From NCBI RefSeq assembly GCF_965198575.1, contig NZ_OZ240671.1, positions 930,001 through 994,000 on the forward strand: 64,000 nucleotides of DNA. Reading direction: 5' to 3'. The notes under the pieces were generated by a model that was given only the letters and a program-made list of their open reading frames with translations, was not told the origin of the DNA and ran no database searches. Positions within the stretch are counted from its first letter, which is position 1. Each line of letters starts with the position of its first letter. The position numbers were made by a program, and so were the translations under genes. This document shows, piece by piece, positions 42,469 through 51,140 of the stretch. The stretch is from Lichenicola sp965198575 (GTDB lineage Bacteria; Pseudomonadota; Alphaproteobacteria; Acetobacterales; Acetobacteraceae).

Positions 42469-44313
42469 TCAGCTCACGAACGCCGCCCGCCGCAAACCGT
42501 GCAGGCTGTTCCCGAGCCACAGCGGGCCGTGCTTCAGCATGTCCAGGCTCACCGGCGCCTCCACCGCCGCCTGGCTCGCCAGCAGCGACTGCCGCAGCAC
42601 GCCCGGGAGCAACCCGGCGCTGCGCGGCGGCGTCCGGAGCCGTGCGCCGTCCTCCACGAACACGGTATGTCGCGATGCCTCCGCAACCTCTCCGCGCCGG
42701 TTGAGCAGGATCGCCTCGTCGAGCCCAGCCGCCGCCGCCTCGGCGAAGGCCCGCTCGTAGATCTCGCGTCGCGTCGTCTTGTGGCGGAGGAATGGATCGC
42801 CCGGATCCAGCCGGTCTGCCGCCAGTCCTGCCCTCAGCACACCCCCTGGCGTCGCGACCGCCTGGTCACCGATCGATAGGGATCCGTCCCGTGCCAGCTC
42901 CACCCTGACCCGCCGGTCGCCGGCTGTCCCGTGCCATTCCGCCACCAGGGCCTGCAGGCGCTGCGTCAAGGCCGACCTGTCGAACGCGAAGCGGAGCGAC
43001 GTCGCCGATGCCGCCATCCGCGCCAGATGCAGATCGAGCCGCACGTATCCGCCGGCTGCCGACCACCGGAAGGTCTCGATCAGCCCATACTGCGTGGCGA
43101 GATCGGTCAGCACGCGGGCCTTCAGGATCGCCTCGTCATATTCCGCGTCCGGATCCGAGTCCGCGACGATCCCGCCGCCGACCCCGTAGCGGCCGCTTCC
43201 ATCCGCCGCGAGCACGGCGGTCCGGATCGCCACGTTGAACCGCATGTCGCCGTCCGGGGCGATCGATCCGAGTGCTCCCGTATAGAAGCCGCGCGGTGAG
43301 GCTTCGAGCGCCCGGATGATCTCGCCGGCCCGGATCTTCGGCGCGCCGACGACCGAGCCGCACGGAAACAGGGCCGCGACCTTGTCCCGCAGGCTGGTGC
43401 CGGGACGGAGACGGCCGGTCACCGTCGATGTCATCGTATGCAGGCTCGGATAGGTCTCCACCGTGAACAGCGCCGGCACCCGCACCGTGCCCGGCACCGA
43501 GATCCGCGAGAGGTCGTTCCTGAGCAGGTCGACGATCATCAGGTTCTCGGCCTGCTGCTTCGGGTCGGCAGCGAGGGCGATGCGTGCGGCTGCGTCCTCG
43601 GCGGCGCTCCTGCCCCGGGGCGCGGTGCCCTTCATCGGCCGCGTCATCGCCGCACCGTCGCTCACCGAGATCCAGAGCTCCGGCGAAACCGACAGCACGG
43701 TGAGGTCCCCGAGGGCCGCGATGCCGCCATGCGCCACCGGCTGCAGCACCCGCATGGCCGCGTAGAGCGCCCGCGGATCGCCCGGCAGGTGGAAATCGAT
43801 CGGGAAGGTCAGGTTGACCTGGTAGATGTCGCCCGCCGCGATCAGCTCCAGCGCCTCGGCCACGCCCGCGACGTGCCGCGCGCGCTCCGCGAACGGGGCG
43901 AGCTGCACGGGCGGCGGCGGCCCGAGCTCGGCGAACATCCGGTCCAGCGCCTCGCCCTCGATCCATGTCGGCGGATCGAACAGCCCGATCCAGATCAGCG
44001 GCGTCACAGCGTGCCGGGCCGCCTGCGCACCGATCGTCTGCAGCGGCGGCATCAGTGGCGCGAGCCTGGGCTCCAGCGCGTAGCCGAGCTCATAGGAGAA
44101 CAGCCCTGCGGCGTGCAGGCCTGATGCAAGTCCGCGCTCGATGGCCTCGAACGCCTGGTCGATGCCGGCGATGTCGTCGCAGCGGATGATCGCGTGCGGA
44201 CGGCTGTAGAGCATTCCGCCGGGAGCCGTTGCGAGCCTGTCTTCCAGCAGCACGTACGGTTCCGACGACTCGTCGGACGCAGCGATATCCATGCGGCTTG
44301 CATACGGTTCCAT
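42469..44313 (-). CDS. pabB: Aminodeoxychorismate synthase component I / 4-amino-4-deoxychorismate lyase fusion
   Basis: 614-residue fusion for p-aminobenzoate synthesis. Residues 1 to about 385 are PabB (chorismate-binding domain): IYQVNLTFPIDFH, TRPMKGTAPRGR with the nucleophilic lysine, NDLSRISVPGTVRV and FPCGSVVGAPKIRAGEII. Residues about 400-614 are PabC (PLP aminotransferase class IV): LIETFRWSAAGGYVRLDLHLARM and AILLNRRGEVAEASRHTVFVEDG. The aldimine lysine is probably in the RHKTTRREIYERA block. The glutaminase PabA is not nearby. The ATG at 44313 is used; a later one at the seventh codon from it is possible. Confidence 0.95.
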   Translation of the reverse strand: MEPYASRMDIAASDESSEPYVLLEDRLATAPGGMLYSRPHAIIRCDDIAGIDQAFEAIERGLASGLHAAGLFSYELGYALEPRLAPLMPPLQTIGAQAARHAVTPLIWIGLFDPPTWIEGEALDRMFAELGPPPPVQLAPFAERARHVAGVAEALELIAAGDIYQVNLTFPIDFHLPGDPRALYAAMRVLQPVAHGGIAALGDLTVLSVSPELWISVSDGAAMTRPMKGTAPRGRSAAEDAAARIALAADPKQQAENLMIVDLLRNDLSRISVPGTVRVPALFTVETYPSLHTMTSTVTGRLRPGTSLRDKVAALFPCGSVVGAPKIRAGEIIRALEASPRGFYTGALGSIAPDGDMRFNVAIRTAVLAADGSGRYGVGGGIVADSDPDAEYDEAILKARVLTDLATQYGLIETFRWSAAGGYVRLDLHLARMAASATSLRFAFDRSALTQRLQALVAEWHGTAGDRRVRVELARDGSLSIGDQAVATPGGVLRAGLAADRLDPGDPFLRHKTTRREIYERAFAEAAAAGLDEAILLNRRGEVAEASRHTVFVEDGARLRTPPRSAGLLPGVLRQSLLASQAAVEAPVSLDMLKHGPLWLGNSLHGLRRAAFVS

Positions 44314-45011
44314 CGGACGACCCTGCCGTCAGCAGGCCGACTGTTCAATCCGGCCCGGCATCGGAGCCATCCTGGCCCGATAATGCCGGCCAGGTCGGCG
44401 CTGATTCGCTTGCCTCGGTCACGGTCACGGTCGTCATGTTGCGCGTCCGTTCGACCAGAACCAGCCGGCGATCCTCTCTCCCCCTGAGGCAGTCGCGCGT
44501 TCGCACGACGGAGAATGCAGGTGGTCCCGCTTTTTTGGATCCGGCAACAAGATTCAAGGCCAAAACGATGCTGAACACACGATCGTGCTGGAAGTTTCGG
44601 CTGCGGCAGCCGGTATCTCTGGCTTCCATGATTGATAAAGTCGATACCATTGAGCAATGGCAGGCTGACGTTGCGGTTTCGCAATGTATAGGACTTGACG
44701 TTACAGGACGCAGCCCGAGAACAACTGATGCAACAAGGAGATGCTTCGCCCGGACGACCTTTTAGACTTCACTGAGGCGTGTCGGTTTGCCGACACTGCG
44801 TGCACGCCACCGATCCGCCATGCCGTTCGGTCGACGGTCGGTATCGTGAGGGTCGGCGTCGATCCATTTGGCAGGTCGCCTTGTGGACACGGGCACGACG
44901 CTGATCGGACCTGCTCTCATAAACCTCAAGGTGCTCAAGCCGTGCCGACGCCGCTGCAACGACGCCGGGCGGATATGAGCGGGCACAGTTGGGAGAGGAC
45001 GTGACTTCACG
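44314..45011. other. 698-base spacer upstream of the GGDEF-EAL gene
   Basis: Less GC-rich than its surroundings. Short frames (44345-44650 minus, 101 codons; 44741-45004 plus, 87 codons) have no recognisable protein features. A TTGACG hexamer is at 44694-44699. A perfect 7-bp hairpin, GTGTCGG-TTTG-CCGACAC, is at 44779-44796. The long leader may hold regulation of the c-di-GMP enzyme gene. Confidence 0.5.
44779..44796. promoter_or_regulatory. Small hairpin/dyad in the leader of the GGDEF-EAL gene
   Basis: GTGTCGG (44779-44785), loop TTTG, CCGACAC (44790-44796), about 215 bases before the start codon. It could be a protein-binding dyad or an RNA hairpin. There is no T-tract, so a terminator is unlikely. 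Confidence 0.35.
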
Positions 45012-47939
45012 ATGACGGGCCGATTTATCTCCTGGCTACTGGATCCCTCGGGCCTCACTCCGCATGGCTTCTGCCTGCTCTGGCAGCCAGGCTTGATCTG
45101 GACGTTCGCTCTCGCTGATTTCGCAACGGGCGCCGCTTACTTCGCGATCCCGATTGCCCTGGCGGTCATCTTGCGTCGACGCAAGGACCTGGTGTTCCAG
45201 CCGATATTGTGGCTGTTCATCGCCTTCATTCTGTTGTGCGGGATCACCCACTGGCTTGACGTCATCACCCTGTGGGTGCCGATCTATGCCATCCAGGGTG
45301 CGGCGAAAACCATTGCCGCAACGGTCTCCGTTTTGACGGCGATCGTTCTGTATCGCGTGCTGCCGGAGGCTCTGGCTCGTCCCTCTCTCGCCCAGTTCGA
45401 GGAGGTCGCTGAAAACCTGCGACAGGGAAAGGATTTCCTCGATCGCATCGGGACGGCAGCGGGGGTGGGCGGCTGGGAACTGGATCTGGCAACGCTTCGC
45501 CTGTCCTGGTCGTCGGAGACGTATCGCATCCACGGGCTTCCTCTCGATTTCCAGCCGACCCTCGAGACGGGGATCACGTTCTATGCACCGGAAGCGCGAC
45601 CGATCATCCGCGCGGCGGTCGAGAAGTGTATCGCCGACGGTCTGCCGTGGGATCTTGAACTGCCTTTCAATCGGGCCGATGGCGAGCAGATATGGGTGCG
45701 CGCGATGGGGTCCGCGACGTTGGTCGATGGTCAGCCGGTTCGCCTGACCGGCGCATTCCAGGACGTGACCTCCCGCGTTGCCGCACGACGGGCACTGCAG
45801 GACATCAACGAGCGGGTCGAGCTCGCAACGGATTGTGGCAGGATCGGCATCTGGGACTGGGACCTCGTGCATGATGTGCTGTTCTGGGATGCGTGGATGT
45901 ACCGGCTCTATGGCATGGAGGCCGGCGATGGCCGTAGCACGTATGAGTTGTGGACGAGCCACCTCCATCCAGACGATCGTGCCGGCGCCGAACAAGCGGT
46001 GCAGGACGATATCGAGGGTGTGAAGCCCTATCGTTACGAGTTTCGCATCGTCTGGAGCGATGGCAGTGTCCACCACATCGGTGCAGCGGGCCATGTGACC
46101 CGAAATTCGAGCGGTCGCGCCACGCGCATGATCGGTACGAACTGGGACGTCACGGAAGCCAGGGATCTCACTGTCCAGTTGGCGGCCCAGCATGAACTGC
46201 TCTCGGTCACCCTCGACTCGATAGGCGATGGCGTCATCACGACCGACCCGTGGGGCAGTGTCACCTGGCTGAACCCGATGGCCGAGAAGATGACCGGCTG
46301 GACCGACACGGAGGCGCGCGGCCGGCCGCTGACCCAGGTGTTCCAGATCATCCATGAAGAGACGCGGACGCCGGCGGAAAATCCGATGCGGGATTGCATG
46401 GACCGGGACAGGATCGTCGCGCTGCAGAACAATATCCTGCTGATCGCCCGGGACGGCACCGAACGCGGCGTCGAGGACACCGCCTCGCCGATGCGCAACG
46501 AGAAGGGCGAGGTGCTCGGCATGGTGCTGGTGTTCCACGACGTCACCGAACAACGGCGTCTCGCCGGCGAGATGAGCCATCGAACATCGCACGATTTCCT
46601 GACCGGCTTGATCAACCGGCCGGAGTTCGAGATACGCTTGCACCGGGCGCTCGAGCGGGTTCATACGGACGACCATGCGCATGCCCTGCTCTACATCGAT
46701 CTCGACCAGTTCAAGATCGTCAACGACAGTTGTGGACACGCCATAGGGGACCAGCTGCTCGTGCAGGTCGCCAAGCTCCTGTCCGACGTCGTGCGAACCA
46801 GCGACACCGTCGCCAGGATTGGCGGCGACGAGTTCGCCGTGCTGCTGGAAGATTGCCCGCTCGTGCACGCGCAGCGTTTGGCGCAGCGGATTTGCGACCG
46901 CCTGGACTCCTACCGCTTCGTGCATGAAGACAAACGATTCCGGGTCGGTGCGAGCATCGGCCTGGTTCCGGTGGATGGTCGCCTCGCGACGACAGCCGCG
47001 GTTCAGCAGGCGGCCGACAGCTCGTGCTATGCGGCAAAGGAAGCCGGGCGCAACAGGGTGCAGACGTGGTCCGAATCGGACACGGCGATCCATGCGCGGC
47101 GAGGGGAAGTCCAGTGGGCGACCCGGCTGGAGGCGGCGCTCGATGGCGACAGGTTCACCCTCTTCTTTCAACACATCCAGCCCTTGAGCGGCGACGATCA
47201 GGGCCTCTATGCAGAGGTTCTGTTGCGGCTCCGCGATGACGGTGGCGGGTATGTGCTTCCCGGTGCGTTCATGCCGGCTGCCGAGCGATTCAATCTTGCC
47301 TCGCGCATCGATCGCTGGGTGCTGCGCGAAACGATCCATTGCATGCAGAGCAAGGTCTTCAGGGACGCGTTCGAGAAGCTGAGTATCAACCTTTCCGGGC
47401 AATCCGTCGGCGACCGCGCCTTCCATCGCTGGGCAGTGGACGTGCTGGACGAGGCCGGACCCGAGATCTGCTCGAAGCTCTGCCTGGAGATAACCGAAAC
47501 GGTTGCAGTGACCAACCTCGCCGATGCATCGATATTTATCGAGCAGCTCCGCAAGTTGAAGGTGAGCGTGGCACTCGACGATTTCGGTGCCGGCGCCTCG
47601 TCGTTCGGTTATCTGAACGTCATGCCTGTCGACGTTCTCAAGATCGACGGGCAGTTCGTGCGTGATCTGCTGGTCAATCCGCTGCACGCTGCCGCAGTAC
47701 GGTGCTTCATCGACGTCGCAGGAGTGGTGGGTCTGAAGACGGTCGCCGAATTCGTCGACGACCCCGACATATTGCGCCGGCTGCGGCAGATGGGCGTCGA
47801 CTTCGCCCAGGGTTACCTGGTTCACCGTCCCGAGCCGCTGAGTGCCCTGATGGAGACCATCCAGACGGCTGCGACCCGGCGAAAGCTGGATGAGGACGTC
47901 GGCGTGAAGGTTGTCGATCTCACCGGCAGGGAACGGTGA
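45012..47939 (+). CDS. Ethylene-receptor-like membrane sensor with three PAS, GGDEF and EAL domains
   Basis: 975-residue c-di-GMP enzyme. Three N-terminal helices (residues 25-115) match the ETR1 ethylene-binding domain: Asp36, Tyr43, Ile46, Pro47, Phe69, Ile73, Cys76 and His80 (CGITH), all 11 positions above their ETR1 counterparts, plus Lys99 in AAK. Three PAS domains follow (about 140-260, 265-385, 392-515). The GGDEF motif is intact at 604-608 with inhibitory RTSD at 595-598. The EAL domain (690-945) has EVL at 735-737 and catalytic Asn793, Glu826, Asp856-Asp857, Lys877 and Glu913. Both activities look possible. ATG 45012 follows GGAGAGGACGTGACTTCACG. Confidence 0.93.
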   Translation: MTGRFISWLLDPSGLTPHGFCLLWQPGLIWTFALADFATGAAYFAIPIALAVILRRRKDLVFQPILWLFIAFILLCGITHWLDVITLWVPIYAIQGAAKTIAATVSVLTAIVLYRVLPEALARPSLAQFEEVAENLRQGKDFLDRIGTAAGVGGWELDLATLRLSWSSETYRIHGLPLDFQPTLETGITFYAPEARPIIRAAVEKCIADGLPWDLELPFNRADGEQIWVRAMGSATLVDGQPVRLTGAFQDVTSRVAARRALQDINERVELATDCGRIGIWDWDLVHDVLFWDAWMYRLYGMEAGDGRSTYELWTSHLHPDDRAGAEQAVQDDIEGVKPYRYEFRIVWSDGSVHHIGAAGHVTRNSSGRATRMIGTNWDVTEARDLTVQLAAQHELLSVTLDSIGDGVITTDPWGSVTWLNPMAEKMTGWTDTEARGRPLTQVFQIIHEETRTPAENPMRDCMDRDRIVALQNNILLIARDGTERGVEDTASPMRNEKGEVLGMVLVFHDVTEQRRLAGEMSHRTSHDFLTGLINRPEFEIRLHRALERVHTDDHAHALLYIDLDQFKIVNDSCGHAIGDQLLVQVAKLLSDVVRTSDTVARIGGDEFAVLLEDCPLVHAQRLAQRICDRLDSYRFVHEDKRFRVGASIGLVPVDGRLATTAAVQQAADSSCYAAKEAGRNRVQTWSESDTAIHARRGEVQWATRLEAALDGDRFTLFFQHIQPLSGDDQGLYAEVLLRLRDDGGGYVLPGAFMPAAERFNLASRIDRWVLRETIHCMQSKVFRDAFEKLSINLSGQSVGDRAFHRWAVDVLDEAGPEICSKLCLEITETVAVTNLADASIFIEQLRKLKVSVALDDFGAGASSFGYLNVMPVDVLKIDGQFVRDLLVNPLHAAAVRCFIDVAGVVGLKTVAEFVDDPDILRRLRQMGVDFAQGYLVHRPEPLSALMETIQTAATRRKLDEDVGVKVVDLTGRER

Positions 47940-48071
47940 ACGACGGCACGGATCATATCGGCAGGCTCGCCACCACCCGGCTCGGGACCGCATCGGCAGC
48001 GGGTGGGGGCACGGTTACGGGTGCCGTCGCCAGAGCCGCTTCGACGGCGGCCTGGCGGGAGGAAAGCCGGT

Positions 48072-48437
48072 CTAGAAGGAATTGCCCCCCTGGTCGTTCG
48101 GCCCCGGGGGTGGCGCGCCGGGAGCCATCTTTCCGGGCGCGGTCGAGTGCTCGACATCGTAGGCGGTGGCCTTCTGTTCGTAGCTGCCTCGCAGGCCTGG
48201 ATGCTCCTGATCATAGAGAGCCGCCTTCTCGCGCGCCTCCTTGCGGTATTCGTGCCGGACATACATGCCGGTGGCGCAGCCGCTCAGCGCACCCAGAACA
48301 CCATGATGCACGACATGCCCACCCACTGCCCCCACGGCACCGTATTTGAGGCAGCCTCCGGGCTCCGCCTGGGCCGCGGTCAACGGACCCAGGGCCAGGG
48401 CCGTGATCATCACCAATTCGAAGGTCTTGTGGGTCAT
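48072..48437 (-). CDS. Small exported glycine-zipper-like protein
   Basis: 121-residue exported protein, function unknown. The signal peptide is MTHKTFELVMITALALGPLTAAQA. Next comes a Gly-rich segment, LKYGAVGAVGGHVVHHGVLGALSGCATGMYVRHEYRK, which resembles glycine-zipper envelope domains, then a charged linker and a Pro/Gly tail (KMAPGAPPPGPNDQGGNSF). The ATG at 48437 starts the signal peptide. It is convergent with the GGDEF-EAL gene and divergent from the DUF4142 gene. Confidence 0.7.
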   Translation of the reverse strand: MTHKTFELVMITALALGPLTAAQAEPGGCLKYGAVGAVGGHVVHHGVLGALSGCATGMYVRHEYRKEAREKAALYDQEHPGLRGSYEQKATAYDVEHSTAPGKMAPGAPPPGPNDQGGNSF

Positions 48438-48635
48438 GATGCGTCCATCGGTTTTGCTGTTCGACGTATGAAGCCTGGCGCCGTTCCGTGCCATCCCGCC
48501 GTCGACATGCGGCCGGTACAACCGCGCGACATCTTCCAGTAGAACAGGCCGGCCGCCTGGGACCGTCATCGCGGAAGCGGTGAACCGGCCAACCGCCGGA
48601 TCGTTGCGGTTGCTGTTGCAGATACAGGAAATCCC

Positions 48636-49160
48636 GTGCGCAGTTTCTGCCGATCGCTCTCGCCCTGCCTCGTAGCGGGTCTGTTGACCGTCGCCGCGTC
48701 GACCGCGGCGCACGCTGCCGAGGCCGTTTCCGCGGCAGACCGCGCCTTCGTGGCGAAAGTCAGCCAGGGTGGCATGTTCGAGGTCAAGCTCGGCCAGGTC
48801 GCCGGCGACCAGGGCAGCACCCAGGACATCAAGGACCAGGGCGCCACCGAGGCGCACGACCACACCCTGGTCGGGGACAAGCTCAAATCGGTCGCCTCCG
48901 ATGCCGGCATCGACGTCCCCGACGGCCTGAACCCGCAATTCCAGAAGCAGCTCGACAGCCTCGAGGCGATGTCCGGGACCGCCTTCGATGCCGCCTACCT
49001 GCACGCCATGGACGTCATCCATGCCAAAGACGGCGCCGCGTTTGCGGCCGAGGCCAGCTCCGGCACCAACCCCGGATTGCGGGCGTTCGCCGCCGAGACG
49101 CATCGCATCGTGGTGCGCCATATCGGCGAACTGCATGCCCTCGGCGCGTCGCGGAGCTGA
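48636..49160 (+). CDS. DUF4142 exported protein
   Basis: 174-residue periplasmic or secreted protein of the DUF4142 family, a ferritin-like helical bundle of unknown function. Signal peptide RSFCRSLSPCLVAGLLTVAA...AHA. Family blocks are AADRAFVAKVSQGGMFEVKLGQVA, DHTLVGDKLKSVASDAGIDVP, LEAMSGTAFDAAYLHAMDVIH and LRAFAAETHRIVVRHIGELHAL, with His and Asp residues that could bind metal. GTG start at 48636. Single gene, converging on pheA with no gap. Confidence 0.9.
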   Translation: MRSFCRSLSPCLVAGLLTVAASTAAHAAEAVSAADRAFVAKVSQGGMFEVKLGQVAGDQGSTQDIKDQGATEAHDHTLVGDKLKSVASDAGIDVPDGLNPQFQKQLDSLEAMSGTAFDAAYLHAMDVIHAKDGAAFAAEASSGTNPGLRAFAAETHRIVVRHIGELHALGASRS

Positions 49161-50072
49161 TCAGCCGCGGATCGGCGAGCGCGGATAGACCCCCAACCGC
49201 TTCGTCTCCTCGGAAAAGAAACCCAGCTCCTCGATCGCCCGCGCGACCGGTGCATCCTCCGGATGACCATCGATCTCGAGCAGGAACTGCGTCGAGGAGA
49301 AGAAGCCGTCCAGCATGTAGCTCTCGATGCGGGTCATGTTGACGCCGTTGGTCGCGAACCCGCCGAGCGCCTTGAACAGCGCGGCGGGGACGTTCCTGAC
49401 GCGGAACAGCAGCGTCGTCATGGTGTCCGGCAAGCCGGGCGGCGGCGAGATCGGGATGCGCGCCGCGACATAGAACCGGGTCGTGTTGTGGGCGGCGTCC
49501 TCGACGTTGCGGCGCAGGATCACGAGCCCGTGCAGCTCGGCGGCAAGCGAGGACGCCACCGCCGCATCCTCCGGACGGCCCCATCCGGCGACGAGCTCGG
49601 CAGCACCGGCTGTATCGAACTCGACCACCGTCTCCAGCCCCAGCTCCTGGATCAGCCGGCGCACCTGACCCATCGCCACCGGATGCGTGTGCAGCCGCTT
49701 CACGTCGCCGATCACCGCCCCGGGGACGCCCAGCAGGCAGTGCTCGACGCGCTGGAAGTGCTCGCCCACGATATGCAGCCCGCTATCCGGCAGCAGCGCG
49801 TGGATGTCCGGCACGCGCCCGGCGAGGCTGTTCTCGCAGGCCAGCATCGCGAGCTCGGCCACCCCTTCATGGACCGCCTCGATCGCCGCCTCGAAGGTGG
49901 CGCAGGGCAGCGTCGGACGCCCGGGATACGCCGTGCGGCAGGCCAGGTCGGAGTACGCCCCGGACCGCCCCTGGAACGCGATCGGCCCGGATGAGCCGAG
50001 GGACGATAAGCCGGGGAACGATGAGCCGGGAAAAGATGAGCCGGCGGATGCGGCGGGAGGCGCGTTGGTCAT
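49161..50072 (-). CDS. pheA: Prephenate dehydratase
   Basis: 303-residue monofunctional enzyme converting prephenate to phenylpyruvate for phenylalanine synthesis. Catalytic-domain blocks are IAFQGRSGAYSDLACR, LACENSLAGRVPDIHALL and the active-site AHNTTRFYVAAR. The regulatory ACT domain (about residues 210-300) starts TTLLFRVRNVPAALFKALGGF and has ESYM where many homologues show ESRP. The first 30 residues are a Ser/Phe/Pro/Gly repeat encoded by a 15-base tandem repeat; no later ATG precedes the catalytic domain. No chorismate mutase is fused. Confidence 0.95.
   Translation of the reverse strand: MTNAPPAASAGSSFPGSSFPGLSSLGSSGPIAFQGRSGAYSDLACRTAYPGRPTLPCATFEAAIEAVHEGVAELAMLACENSLAGRVPDIHALLPDSGLHIVGEHFQRVEHCLLGVPGAVIGDVKRLHTHPVAMGQVRRLIQELGLETVVEFDTAGAAELVAGWGRPEDAAVASSLAAELHGLVILRRNVEDAAHNTTRFYVAARIPISPPPGLPDTMTTLLFRVRNVPAALFKALGGFATNGVNMTRIESYMLDGFFSSTQFLLEIDGHPEDAPVARAIEELGFFSEETKRLGVYPRSPIRG
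49990..50049 (-). repeat. 15-bp tandem repeat in the 5' end of pheA
   Basis: Four near-identical 15-base units (GATGAGCCGAGGGAC-like, plus strand) starting at 49990, 50005, 50020 and 50035. They encode a repeating five-residue Ser-Ser-Phe-Pro-Gly motif at the PheA N-terminus. Confidence 0.85.
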
Positions 50073-50219
50073 CGGGACATGATCTCATGATCCGCGGCCC
50101 GGGCGTGGGCCGGCGCGGGTTGTTCGCATCGGTCGCATCCCATAGGCTTGCCCGCATCGCCAAGGAAGTGCCCGGGGACGGTCCCGCGGTTCGGGAACGC
50201 GGGGTCGGGTCTGCTGCCG

Positions 50220-51140
50220 ATGGACTTCAAGGAACTCAACAAGATCGCCGTGTCCGGCCTGTGCGCCGTGGTGGCCCTCGTCGCCGCCGATATTGCCGGC
50301 GGCAGCCTGGTGAGTGCGACCCGTCCGGCGGCACCCGCGTTCCGGATCGCCGGCATCGCGGCCTCCTCCACACCCGGCGCCGCGACGTCGGATGCTGCAA
50401 CCGGCGCCCTGATCGCAGGCCTGCTCGCGCACGCGTCGGTGGCCAAGGGTGAGGCCCTCGCCGGCGAGCAATGCGGCGCCTGCCACAGCTTCGATGCCGG
50501 CGGCCCCACCCTGGTCGGTCCGAACCTGCATGGTGTTGCCGGCGACAAGGTGGCGGCGGTCGCCGACTACGACTACTCCGACGCGCTCAGGCGGGTCGGC
50601 GGACGCTGGACTCCGGAGCGGCTGTCCGCCTGGCTGACCAGGCCGCGGGCCTTCGCACCCGGCACCAGGATGGGTTTCGCCGGCATCCCCGCCGCTCCGG
50701 AGCGCGCCAACGTCATCGCCTACCTGTTGTCGATTGCGGCACCCTCGGCCGAAGCTGCGACGGCCGCGCCCGCCGCCGCCAGCCCTGTCGCCGCCAAGCT
50801 TGCCGTCACCAGCAGCGATCCGGCGGTCATCAAGGCGGGTGCTGCCGAAGCCGATGCCGAGTGCAGCGCCTGCCATTCGTTCGACAAGGGCGGTTCGGCG
50901 ATGATCGGGCCCAACCTGTATGGCGTCTTCGGCCGCGCGATCGCCCGGGGTAGCGACTACAGCTACTCGGCCGCCCTCTCCAGCCGGCACGACACCTGGA
51001 CCGCCGCCAACCTCGACGCCTGGCTCCGCAAGCCGCGCCAGTTCGCTCCCGGCACCAAGATGGCCTTCGCCGGGATCTCCGACGACACCACCCGCAGCGC
51101 CGTCGTGGCCTATCTGCATTCCCTCTCCGACAGCCATTGA
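50220..51140 (+). CDS. Diheme cytochrome c, membrane-anchored
   Basis: 306-residue protein with two cytochrome c class I domains. The N-terminus has a membrane anchor (IAVSGLCAVVALVAADIAGGS). The first domain holds CGACHSFDAGGPTLVGPNL and its distal ligand Met in PGTRMGFAGI. The second holds CSACHSFDKGGSAMIGPNL and Met in PGTKMAFAGI. An Ala/Pro-rich linker (about 180-205) joins the copies. The ATG at 50220 precedes the anchor. Heme attachment would depend on the ccm genes at 8-13 kb. The stop overlaps the TTG start of hisN. Confidence 0.92.
   Translation: MDFKELNKIAVSGLCAVVALVAADIAGGSLVSATRPAAPAFRIAGIAASSTPGAATSDAATGALIAGLLAHASVAKGEALAGEQCGACHSFDAGGPTLVGPNLHGVAGDKVAAVADYDYSDALRRVGGRWTPERLSAWLTRPRAFAPGTRMGFAGIPAAPERANVIAYLLSIAAPSAEAATAAPAAASPVAAKLAVTSSDPAVIKAGAAEADAECSACHSFDKGGSAMIGPNLYGVFGRAIARGSDYSYSAALSSRHDTWTAANLDAWLRKPRQFAPGTKMAFAGISDDTTRSAVVAYLHSLSDSH

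Noticed and set aside
42469..44313. Anthranilate synthase TrpE
   Set aside because: The fused PabC-type C-terminal domain and the TRPMKGTAPRG motif indicate p-aminobenzoate synthesis instead.
45036..47993. 985-codon minus-strand frame opposite the GGDEF-EAL gene
   Set aside because: Same cause; the plus strand carries intact catalytic motifs.
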